In this document: positions 8,160 through 15,121 of the stretch, one piece after another
Position numbering within the stretch: position 1 is the first letter of the stretch
How the letters are laid out: every line of letters begins with the position of its first letter
NCBI GenBank assembly: GCA_003133075.1
Contig: PKZN01000007.1
Location: 10,538-38,591 of the forward strand
From: Acidimicrobiaceae bacterium
Lineage (GTDB): Bacteria > Actinomycetota > Acidimicrobiia > Acidimicrobiales > RAAP-2
Direction of reading: 5' to 3'
DNA: 28,054 nt
Notes under the pieces: model-generated
Database searches by the model: none
The model's input: the letters and a program-made list of their open reading frames with translations, nothing else
Told to the model about the DNA's origin: nothing
Position numbers and translations under genes: made by a program

Positions 8160-8301
8160 GAACGCTGATATTGTGACTGATCTTGATGATCGTGACGATG
8201 AAAACCAGGATCACGAAGGCTACGAGCGCGGCGGCCAGGAGCAGATTACGGCCACGCCGCGCCCGTGCGTCCACGGGGTTCTCGTCGTTAGGGTCACTCA
8301 T
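8152..8301 (-). CDS. CoxF-like small membrane protein (49 aa)
   Basis: A short gene between ctaB and ctaG. The translation begins MSDPNDENPVDARARRGRN, followed by one membrane helix (about residues 20-40, LLLAAALVAFVILVFIVTII) and ends KISHNISVHG. A small protein with this layout (acidic N-terminus, Arg-rich stretch, single helix) sits in the same place in many alphaproteobacterial cox operons and is often annotated CoxF; its function is not established. The ATG overlaps the ctaB TGA by 3 nt (ATGA, 8298-8301), and the stop lies 8 nt inside ctaG, so it is embedded in a coupled translation chain. Support is from position, overlap pattern and layout. Confidence 0.8.
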   Translation of the reverse strand: MSDPNDENPVDARARRGRNLLLAAALVAFVILVFIVTIIKISHNISVHG

Positions 8302-9296
8302 CGGACGAGCGGCGCGACGCCGGCTAGCTTTTCCCCGAGCAGGGCCGCGAAGAGGGCGAAGAGGTAGACGAGGGACAGGACGAACAGATCACGCGCCGGG
8401 CGCGCGCCGGCATCGACGGTGTACAGGGTGGTCTTCGCGCTCGTGGACGAAGCCGCGGCCGGGGCCGGGGCGGGGCCTTGTCCGACCAGGAGGCGAATGG
8501 CCAAGACGATCAGGGCTGCGCCGCCGAGGCTCGCCACAGCCGCGTAGATCGGCCCCGCCAGGCCCGTGACCGCGGGCGCCACGCCAAGCGGCGCGAGCAC
8601 AAGGCAATAGGCCAGAATCTGCCGACGCGTGGAGGCGACGCCCTTGACCAAGGGCATCATCGGCACGCCGGCGGCCGCGTAATCCTCACAGGTATAAAGA
8701 GACAGCGCCCAGAAATGCGGTGGGGTCCAGACGAAGATAATCGCCACCAGAAGCCAGGCATTGAGCGGCGCCGTCCCGCTGGCCGCGGCCCAGCCCACGA
8801 GAGGGGGAAGGGCGCCGGCCAAGCCGCCAATAACGATGTTCTGGGGCGTGCGCCGCTTCAGCCAGAGGGTGTAGACGGCCACATAGAAGATGATCGTGAA
8901 GGCGAGGAGGACTGCGGCCAGGACGTTGATGGCCAGGCCCATGATCGTCACGGCGAAGAGCGAAAGGGTGACGCCAAGCGCCCGGGCGTCAGCCGCCTGA
9001 ACGCGGCCCGAGGGCACAGGGCGGCGGCGCGTGCGGCGCATCAGGGCGTCAATATCCCCGTCATAGGCCATATTGAGGGCTCCGGCGCCCCCGGCCCCCA
9101 CCGCGATGCACAGGATCGCCACCGCCGCCAACCATGGGTCCATCGGCCGGCCTGCGCAGATCAGGCCCGTCACCGCCGTGAAAACCACCAGCGACATGAC
9201 ACGAGGTTTCAGGAGGGCGAGATAATCACCCGCGCGGGCCGCTCGAACGTTCGCGGGCGCCGCGACCGGCGCGGCCAAGGCCTCTAATGTACTCAT
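8298..9296 (-). CDS. ctaB: Protoheme IX farnesyltransferase (heme O synthase)
   Basis: A 332-residue UbiA-superfamily membrane prenyltransferase that adds a farnesyl group to heme B to make heme O, the precursor of heme A. It has the N-terminal DYLALLKPRVMSLVVFTA, the first Asp-rich motif in NMAYDGDIDALMRRTRRRP (N75, D79, D83), the loop LKRRTPQNIVIGG, and the second conserved region VWTPPHFWALSLYTCEDY. Eight to nine membrane helices are apparent. Length is slightly above the 290-310 usual, from a longer C-terminus. It follows ctaD by 18 nt; an AGGAGG lies about 14 nt upstream of the ATG, at the ctaD stop. Confidence 0.96.
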   Translation of the reverse strand: MSTLEALAAPVAAPANVRAARAGDYLALLKPRVMSLVVFTAVTGLICAGRPMDPWLAAVAILCIAVGAGGAGALNMAYDGDIDALMRRTRRRPVPSGRVQAADARALGVTLSLFAVTIMGLAINVLAAVLLAFTIIFYVAVYTLWLKRRTPQNIVIGGLAGALPPLVGWAAASGTAPLNAWLLVAIIFVWTPPHFWALSLYTCEDYAAAGVPMMPLVKGVASTRRQILAYCLVLAPLGVAPAVTGLAGPIYAAVASLGGAALIVLAIRLLVGQGPAPAPAAASSTSAKTTLYTVDAGARPARDLFVLSLVYLFALFAALLGEKLAGVAPLVR

Positions 9297-9314
9297 TCTT
9301 GGGGCCGAAGCCTC

Positions 9315-11189
9315 CTAATGGCTGTCGGCGTGGATGACCGGCAACTCATTGAACTGGTGGAAGGGCGGCGGAGAGGAGAGAGTCCATTCCAATGTCGTCG
9401 CCCCCGCGCCCCAAGGATTGGCGCGCGCCGCGCGACGGCGAATCGCCGCCTCGGCCAGCACCGCGATGAAAACGACCAATCCCATAAGGGCCACGAGGTA
9501 GCCGTAAGAGGAGACGCGGTTCCAGTAGGAGAATGCGGCCGGATAATCGATGGACCGGCGGGGCATGCCCTGGAGTCCCAGGAAATGCTGCGGGAAGAAG
9601 ACGATATTCACGCCCACGAAGGTGAGCCAGAAGTGGATGGTCGCCAGAGTCTCATTGTAGCGAACGCCCCACATCTTCTCGAACCAGTAGTAAAAGCCCG
9701 CGAAGATGGCGAAGACGGCGCCAAGGCTGAGCACATAGTGGAAGTGAGCGACCACATAATAGCTGTCATGCAGGGCGTAATCGATACCGGCATTAGCAAG
9801 AACCACGCCTGTGACGCCGCCCACGGTGAAAAGAAAAATGAAGCCAACCGCGAACAGCATGGGGGTCTTGAACTCAATGGAGCCGCCCCACATCGTGGCG
9901 ATCCATGAAAAGACCTTCACCCCCGTGGGCACCGCGATCACCATGGTCGCCGCCACGAAATAGGCCTGGAGATTGAGCGGCATGCCCACCGTGAACATAT
10001 GGTGCGCCCAGACGATGAAGCCCAGGAAGCCGATCGCCACCATGGCGTAGGCCATGGCGAGATAGCCAAACACGGGCTTGCCCGAGAAGGTCGAAACCAC
10101 GTGGCTGATGATCCCGAAGCCCGGGATGATCAGGATATAGACCTCAGGGTGACCGAAGAACCAGAACAGGTTCTCCCAGAGATAAGAACTGCCACCGTGC
10201 TCGGTCACGTAGAACGCAGTCTGGACGGTCTTGTCGAGGATCCCGAAGAGGCCCGCCGCGAGGAGCACCGGCGAGGCGAGCGTCAACAGCGCCGCGGTCG
10301 CGATGATTGACCACACGAAGATGGGCACCCGGCTCCACGTCATCCCGGGAGCGCGGTAGTTGATGATCGTCACGGCAAGGTTGAACCCCGCCGCCATCAT
10401 GCCGATTGAGATGATGGCGAAACCAAAGAGATAGGAAATCATCCCGGGCCCCGCCTGGGTCTGCAACGGCGCGTAACCCGTCCAACCGGTCGGGAATCCG
10501 CCAAAGAAAAGGGCGGAGAAGATGACCAAGTACCCCGCCGAGAAGATCCAGAAGCTGAAGGCCTCAATACGCGGATAGGCCATCCGTCGAGCACCAATCA
10601 TCAAGGGGACGAAGTAGTTTCCGAGCGGACCAACGACCACCGACGACGCCATCATCATCATGATGGTGCCGTGCTCACTCACGATCTTGATGTAGGTGTC
10701 GGCGCTGAAGACGTGCACAGTGGGGTTCAGCAGCTCGGTGCGAATGGCCATCGCCAGAAGGCCGCCCGTAAAGAAGAACACGAGTACGCCCACGACGTAC
10801 TGGATGCCCACGACCTTGTGGTCGAGGTTATAGCGGAAGTAGCGCGTCCAGCCTTGGTACTCGACCTCCCCCTTCGCTTCGCGTCCCAGCATCTTGGCGA
10901 ACGGATAGTTGAGCGCGCCGATTCCAATGAGCCAACCCAGCACCATGAACATCAACGCCAGGAGGACCGCGATGGAGTTCTGACCGCTGTTGGCGATGTA
11001 GGGGTAACCACTGGCGACGTAGTTACCGAGCCAGTGTCCGAGGATGTAACCAAGAAACCCGCACACGATGGCGGTTCCGAGATGCTGACCCAAGAGACCG
11101 TGCCGGCGCAATTTGGGCTGGGCGATGAATTCGGGCGGGTCGACTCCTTTGTCGTCTACTTCCGTGGGTCGTTCGGCGCTGATGGTCAT
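9315..11189 (-). CDS. ctaD: Cytochrome c oxidase subunit I, chimeric (actinobacterial N-half, alphaproteobacterial C-half)
   Basis: A 624-residue heme-copper oxidase subunit I, open throughout. Counted from the upstream GTG at 11198 (subtract 3 for the ATG start): heme a ligand H176 in SEHGTIMM, CuB/crosslink H350-Y354 and E352 in GHPEVY, CuB H399-H400, K-channel K428 in PTGVKVFSW, heme a3 H485 and heme a H487 in AHFHYV. Two extra membrane helices (about 40-60 and 75-95) precede the usual first helix. The start ATG at 11189 is chosen because GGAG lies 8 nt upstream. Residues up to about 345 resemble actinobacterial CoxA, with IGARRMAYPR where most A-type enzymes have an Asp. Residues after about 356 (SHVVSTFSGKPVFGY to the C-terminal NPWGAGATTLEWTLSSPPPFHQF) are of alphaproteobacterial type. 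The fused protein may not exist in any cell. Confidence 0.85.
   Translation of the reverse strand: MTISAERPTEVDDKGVDPPEFIAQPKLRRHGLLGQHLGTAIVCGFLGYILGHWLGNYVASGYPYIANSGQNSIAVLLALMFMVLGWLIGIGALNYPFAKMLGREAKGEVEYQGWTRYFRYNLDHKVVGIQYVVGVLVFFFTGGLLAMAIRTELLNPTVHVFSADTYIKIVSEHGTIMMMMASSVVVGPLGNYFVPLMIGARRMAYPRIEAFSFWIFSAGYLVIFSALFFGGFPTGWTGYAPLQTQAGPGMISYLFGFAIISIGMMAAGFNLAVTIINYRAPGMTWSRVPIFVWSIIATAALLTLASPVLLAAGLFGILDKTVQTAFYVTEHGGSSYLWENLFWFFGHPEVYILIIPGFGIISHVVSTFSGKPVFGYLAMAYAMVAIGFLGFIVWAHHMFTVGMPLNLQAYFVAATMVIAVPTGVKVFSWIATMWGGSIEFKTPMLFAVGFIFLFTVGGVTGVVLANAGIDYALHDSYYVVAHFHYVLSLGAVFAIFAGFYYWFEKMWGVRYNETLATIHFWLTFVGVNIVFFPQHFLGLQGMPRRSIDYPAAFSYWNRVSSYGYLVALMGLVVFIAVLAEAAIRRRAARANPWGAGATTLEWTLSSPPPFHQFNELPVIHADSH
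10110..10180. other. Probable chimera or recombination junction inside ctaD
   Basis: The interval encodes residues about 340-363 of subunit I, including the near-invariant WFFGHPEVYI block. On the higher-coordinate side every gene has an actinobacterial look; on the lower-coordinate side every gene has an alphaproteobacterial look. The conserved block (about 10134-10166) is where two unrelated ctaD genes could share enough identical bases to be joined by an assembler or by recombination. The exact base cannot be fixed by eye. Confidence 0.7.
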
Positions 11190-11197
11190 CGCGCACA

Positions 11198-11201
11198 CTC
11201 C
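11198..11201 (-). promoter_or_regulatory. Shine-Dalgarno deciding the ctaD start
   Basis: GGAG on the minus strand lies 8 nt before the ATG at 11189. The alternative GTG at 11198 falls on the Shine-Dalgarno itself, so the ATG is preferred. Confidence 0.6.
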
Positions 11202-11247
11202 GTTTCCACTAACACTGACGTTCGTTCACGACTGCGAGTCAAATACT

Positions 11248-12237
11248 TCACGACGGCTGCTTCGAGCCGTAGATTTCGGTAGGGCTGTACGGCGTGACGT
11301 TCCCGTCGGGGTAGTAACCGCCCGCCGCACCGTTGGCGTCGGGTACGTAGGTCCACGCGAAGGGCGCAAGATTCTTCGTGTTCGCGGCGTTGGCCGCCTC
11401 AGTCGTCGTCGCCCACTTCTCGAACGCTGCCTGGGAAACGACGGTTCCGTAGTTGAACATCGCGCCGTGCCAGAGCCCACAAAGCTCACTACAGCGGACC
11501 ACGAAGTTACCCAGCTGTTGAGTCCGCGTGAAGGCGACGTTATTCTCCAGTGGATTCGCGTCCGCCTTTACCTCGAGTTGATACGCCCAAAAACTGTGGA
11601 TCACGTCGAGGGACGTCACGTTAAAGGCAATGGCCGTGTCGTCGGGCAAGATGAGCTCGGATGATTCGAAGCCCCCAAACGTCGGATAGCGGTAAGTGAA
11701 CTTCCACTGTTGGGCAATCACCTGCACGGGAAGGACGTCGTTACTATTCGGAGACCACGTGCCGGTCCCCGCGAGTGCCGCGGTCTCGGCCTGGATTGCA
11801 CCATGGGGGTACCAGATCGGGTTCGGCCCTTCGCCACCGCCCGCCCCTTGAAGGGCCACGAGCTCGATGATGCCAAATCCCGCTAGGCACACGACGACGA
11901 CCGAAGTGACAATGATCCAAGAAACCTCGACCCGCTTGTTGCCCCAAGCTCTGGGTCCGCCGACCGACTCAGGCGTGTCCTTCTTCTTCGCGTTCCAGTT
12001 AAAGGCCGCGTAGACGAGCCACTCCGACACGCCAATCAGTACGGGAAGCCCGATAACGAAGAGGATGTTGAAGTCGAGCTGGTCGCCCTGCGCGCTCGAG
12101 GTCATCCTTCCCGGCGGCACGTGCGGTCCCACCAGGAACCAGAACAAGAGATCGCAGACCACAGAGAGCGCGATCCAGATGTAAACAATTCGACGAAAGT
12201 GATTGATCTCTTCGCCCTGCGAATTCTCGTTCGACAT
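11248..12237 (-). CDS. coxB: Cytochrome c oxidase subunit II
   Basis: Subunit II of a heme-copper oxidase (329 residues), which takes electrons from cytochrome c into the binuclear CuA centre. Two membrane helices precede the exposed domain (about residues 16-36 and 105-128), with a further hydrophobic stretch near 58-78. The CuA site is complete: H214 in SLDVIHSFW, then C249, E251, C253, H257 and M260 in RCSELCGLWHGAMF. The aromatic electron-entry region is QQWKFTYRYP (W178). There is no lipobox or clear signal peptide. The ATG at 12237 shares one base with the TGA of the upstream cupredoxin gene (TGATG), so the two are coupled; the longer frame upstream is rejected. ctaD follows after 58 nt. 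Confidence 0.95.
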   Translation of the reverse strand: MSNENSQGEEINHFRRIVYIWIALSVVCDLLFWFLVGPHVPPGRMTSSAQGDQLDFNILFVIGLPVLIGVSEWLVYAAFNWNAKKKDTPESVGGPRAWGNKRVEVSWIIVTSVVVVCLAGFGIIELVALQGAGGGEGPNPIWYPHGAIQAETAALAGTGTWSPNSNDVLPVQVIAQQWKFTYRYPTFGGFESSELILPDDTAIAFNVTSLDVIHSFWAYQLEVKADANPLENNVAFTRTQQLGNFVVRCSELCGLWHGAMFNYGTVVSQAAFEKWATTTEAANAANTKNLAPFAWTYVPDANGAAGGYYPDGNVTPYSPTEIYGSKQPS

Positions 12238-12917
12238 CAGCTCGCCACCACTTCTAGCTCGCCACCCATGTAGTTCTGGGTCGACATTGCGCCCCCATTT
12301 CCGAATAGATACCCGAGTGCACAGGGTACGAAGCACTGCCAGTTGTAACTACCGGGACCGGGTGTCTTGAAACTGAACTTCTCGACGTTGTGGGGCGAAT
12401 TGAAGTGGCACGGCGCGACCGCGCAGGGATTGCCCGCGACGCCGACCATGGGCACGCTCAGATTGAGCGCCGGGACCGCGAACGTGTGGCCCACGCCGTT
12501 TCCGGTGTAGGAGTCGTAGACTTGAAAACTTTTACCGTTCAGCATCGCGTGATCACCGATGGTCCCTTGGACCTGACCCCACTCTTGGTTGCGCAGCGGG
12601 CTGCCACTGTCGTACTGGTCCACCGTCATGTCGATCACGGTGTTCGCGGGAAGCTCCCAGGACGTGTCGTGGTCCCACTTTCCGGTGTGGGGGTTTTTTA
12701 CGAGATACGACACCCACGTGGGGTGAGCGCCAAAGCCGATCGACCCGACCGTTTGCACCGTTAAGTGCACTGGCTGTCCGGCGGCTTGAGTGTCGGTGAA
12801 GTTCACAACACCACCCGGTACACCCGGCACCAGGAGCTGCGCAACGCCATAGACAACCAGTCCCGCCACGGCCAGGAAGGCTACAAGCACGACCGCAAGT
12901 CTCCCGCCCTTCGACAT
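12237..12917 (-). CDS. Membrane-anchored cupredoxin-like protein with Cox2-like CxxxC
   Basis: A 226-residue protein with an N-terminal membrane helix or signal anchor (about residues 7-30) and an exported beta-rich domain. The C-terminal part looks like a cupredoxin: GVGHTFAVPALNLSVP (H144), then SYNWQCFVPCALGYLFGNGGAM with C195, C199 and M211. The CxxxC pair recalls the CuA motif of subunit II, but the usual His four residues after the second Cys is Tyr here (Y203), and the Met is displaced. A second cysteine pair (C165, C170) lies near residue 168. It is directly upstream of and coupled to coxB, so it probably acts with the oxidase, perhaps as an electron carrier or accessory subunit. Start ATG has GAGGAG 6 nt upstream (12924-12929). 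Function is inferred, not known. Confidence 0.75.
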   Translation of the reverse strand: MSKGGRLAVVLVAFLAVAGLVVYGVAQLLVPGVPGGVVNFTDTQAAGQPVHLTVQTVGSIGFGAHPTWVSYLVKNPHTGKWDHDTSWELPANTVIDMTVDQYDSGSPLRNQEWGQVQGTIGDHAMLNGKSFQVYDSYTGNGVGHTFAVPALNLSVPMVGVAGNPCAVAPCHFNSPHNVEKFSFKTPGPGSYNWQCFVPCALGYLFGNGGAMSTQNYMGGELEVVAS

Positions 12918-12996
12918 ACGTAACTCCTCGCGACTCGGGGTCCCCCACTGAACTCCGACTTAAGGATATACAGATTCCTAACTAAAGTGAAGACTT
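12918..12996. promoter_or_regulatory. Divergent promoter region of the actinobacterial cox locus
   Basis: This 79-nt gap separates the cupredoxin-coxB-ctaD operon (minus) from a small membrane-protein gene (plus). It is AT-richer than its surroundings around 12960-12990. On the minus strand, TTCACT and TATATC about 15 nt apart could be a -35/-10 pair; this is a visual guess. On the plus strand TAAAGT at 12983-12988 is annotated separately. Confidence 0.5.
12983..12988 (+). promoter_or_regulatory. -10-like TANNNT box for a leaderless transcript (119-aa membrane protein)
   Basis: TAAAGT lies 8 nt before the GTG start at 12997, and no Shine-Dalgarno is present, which fits a leaderless mRNA. Confidence 0.45.
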
Positions 12997-13356
12997 GTGG
13001 ATGAATTACATAAGAGAGTTCTCCGGATACACCTAGGGCTCGTCCTCGCCGAGTTTCTGTGCCTGTCGGGCTTCACCTTCGAGCTCTACCGGGCCCTCTC
13101 GGGCAACTCCCTGTCTTGGGCCTACGTGTTCGAGTGGCCCCTCTTTGGGGGCTACGCCTTCTATATGTGGCGCCGCTTCATCGCCGAAGAAACCAAGACC
13201 GACGCCGCTCGAAGCAGTGCACTCGCCTCGCCACGCTCCAACAAATCTGACGTCGAGACCCAAGCGGCCCTCGAGGAGTACAACGAGTACTTGCGACGGG
13301 CCCACGAAGAGCACCCCACGGAGGCCTCAGCCGTCACAAAGTCCCGCCAGTTCTAG
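12997..13356 (+). CDS. Small two-helix membrane protein, unknown function
   Basis: A 119-residue protein I do not recognise by family. It begins at a GTG and has two predicted membrane helices, about residues 11-31 (RIHLGLVLAEFLCLSGFTFEL) without the first residue and about 38-56, ending in MWRRF. The remaining half is hydrophilic and charged, with EEYNEYLRRAHEEHP near residue 91, possibly helical. It is divergent from the cupredoxin-coxB-ctaD genes and convergent with the SCO-fusion gene, so a link to the oxidase is plausible but only positional. Coding status is supported by the open frame filling the gap between neighbours, the coherent helix-tail layout, and the TANNNT box upstream. Confidence 0.7.
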   Translation: MDELHKRVLRIHLGLVLAEFLCLSGFTFELYRALSGNSLSWAYVFEWPLFGGYAFYMWRRFIAEETKTDAARSSALASPRSNKSDVETQAALEEYNEYLRRAHEEHPTEASAVTKSRQF

Positions 13357-13384
13357 GTCGCCGGCGGTTCTTTGCGAGCGAGCG

Positions 13385-15121
13385 CTAGTGGAGGCCCGAC
13401 TTGGCGAGCAGGGAGAGTAGTTCGCTCTCGGTCGATTCTTGTCCCGCGACCCCAGAGAGCGGGTCATCGGGAATAATCCAGCGAATCCGCCCGGCGGGGT
13501 TGATGATGAACATAAAGTCGGAGTGAATGCTCATGGCGACGCCGGGTTCGTTGCTCACGCTGATGCCGTATTCGCGCCACACGGCCGCCGTGACGGCTGG
13601 CTTTCCCGTGAGGAAGTAGAAGTTCGCCACGCTGCCCATGTCGTGAATCGCGATGAAGTGATGGATGTTGGCCAGCGTCTGGTGAAGGGGATTCGCGGCC
13701 ACGGCCACGACGTCAATCTTGGCGCTCGGCCCGAGCGACGAGCGAACGTCCTTTAGTTGGGCGGCCAGGAGAGGGCAGTCCGTCCAGCACACGGGATCGA
13801 GGAAGGTGAGGAGTGTGTAGCGACCGCCGTGCTCATCGAGGGTGTAGGGGTGGTCGTGCTGGTCGGTCAACGTGAAGGTGGTCGCTCTCGCATCGACCCC
13901 CGTCACCGAACCGTTCTGGGCGAGAAAGAGCGCCGGTTCGGCGGCCGAAACACTGGCCACGCCCATCGAGATGATCGAGAACAACACCATCGACGTCGCG
14001 AACGTCGCCACGACGGCGCCCGTGCTGGAGCGGAGCTCTTCGGGGAGGCGTCGCACGACCGGCGGCGCGGTCCGTAGAGCGGGCCTCGCGCACCACGCCA
14101 CCACCGCGAGCGGGATGAGCGAATTGATATCGGTTCCCACGCCGCCGAAGATGGCGAGGTCTTCCCCGACGATCCAAAACACGACGCACCCGACGGCGAG
14201 CGTGACGACCGGCCAATTGGCCTCGTGGGCACTGGCGTAGTAAAGACCCGCGGCGCACGTCGCGAGCCAGAGGATCACGATCACGTTGAATCCCCCACCG
14301 AGCGTCCCCGCGAGATCACCGACGTGTCGCACGAACCACGCCAGACCGTGCGGCTGGGCGGTCTGGGTCATTGTCCGCGTCATGGCCGCCAACGCGTTCG
14401 AGTTGCCACCGTGCCAGAACTCGTTGTTGGGCAGGCACTGCAGCACCACGGCGATGGCGAGCAGCGCCGCAATAATGCGTAGCGTCACCGACGAGAACCA
14501 CCGAGCAAAGATCCCCGGCGGCAGCGCTATCCACACGGCCGCAATGAAGTAGAAGAGAGTCGCGCCGGGCCAACCGAAGAGAATTGAGTTTCCGGAGGCG
14601 AACGCGCCGCCGGCACCGTTACCGATGAGCCAGATCAACGCGGCCCATCCCGCCGCCACGACGGCCACGAGTCGTCCGAGCCCCGCGTTAGAAGCAATCA
14701 GCGCCAGCCCGATGCCCACTTGGATCCACGCCGTGCCGGTCGCCAGCGCGACGGGGTGGGCGTTCCAGAGATGAATCGCCGAGTACATGATGGGGTGCAA
14801 CCACGACGGCGCGCCGGCAATGGTGGGCTCCACGACGTTGTTCGCGAGACCGAGGGGCATCTGGGGCTGGAACTGCAGGAGCCCGTCAAAGAGCCAGATC
14901 GCGCCGAAGGCAATGCGCAGATACGTGCGAGCGCGCGGCTCACTCAGTCCGGCGCGCGAGAGATTGAAGTTATTAATCCTCCCGAGCAAGATGACGCCAA
15001 ACAAGATGAGCGTGGCGATCCCAATAATCCAGTACGCACTCGAGACGTAGACGCTGTGGCGAAAGAGGGCCACGACGATCGGATTGACGTTCGAAACGTG
15101 GCTATGACCCATTCCCGGCAT
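13385..15121 (-). CDS. Polytopic membrane protein fused to C-terminal SCO1/SenC copper-chaperone domain
   Basis: A 578-residue protein of two parts. Residues about 20-390 are a multi-helix membrane region (roughly ten helices) with DoxX-like character, e.g. RIAFGAIWLFDGLLQFQPQMP near 70-90. Residues about 400-575 are a thioredoxin-fold SCO domain: DPVCWTDCPLL gives the CxxxC copper motif (C445, C449), and H533 in SIHSDFMFIINPAGR is the distal copper ligand. SCO proteins deliver copper to the CuA site of subunit II, and an intact CuA coxB lies close by. The N-terminus MPGMGHSH is Met/His-rich, which might also bind copper. The ATG at 15121 is chosen because AAAGGGGGA lies 8 nt upstream; it overlaps the nusB 3' end by 20 nt. 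A longer frame starting inside nusB is rejected. Confidence 0.85.
   Translation of the reverse strand: MPGMGHSHVSNVNPIVVALFRHSVYVSSAYWIIGIATLILFGVILLGRINNFNLSRAGLSEPRARTYLRIAFGAIWLFDGLLQFQPQMPLGLANNVVEPTIAGAPSWLHPIMYSAIHLWNAHPVALATGTAWIQVGIGLALIASNAGLGRLVAVVAAGWAALIWLIGNGAGGAFASGNSILFGWPGATLFYFIAAVWIALPPGIFARWFSSVTLRIIAALLAIAVVLQCLPNNEFWHGGNSNALAAMTRTMTQTAQPHGLAWFVRHVGDLAGTLGGGFNVIVILWLATCAAGLYYASAHEANWPVVTLAVGCVVFWIVGEDLAIFGGVGTDINSLIPLAVVAWCARPALRTAPPVVRRLPEELRSSTGAVVATFATSMVLFSIISMGVASVSAAEPALFLAQNGSVTGVDARATTFTLTDQHDHPYTLDEHGGRYTLLTFLDPVCWTDCPLLAAQLKDVRSSLGPSAKIDVVAVAANPLHQTLANIHHFIAIHDMGSVANFYFLTGKPAVTAAVWREYGISVSNEPGVAMSIHSDFMFIINPAGRIRWIIPDDPLSGVAGQESTESELLSLLAKSGLH

Noticed and set aside
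9315..11189. Natural hybrid oxidase as a new system
   Set aside because: The change of sequence character continues through all flanking genes on both sides, so an assembly joint at a conserved block is simpler than an evolved hybrid. Kept as a finding to be tested, not claimed as new biology.
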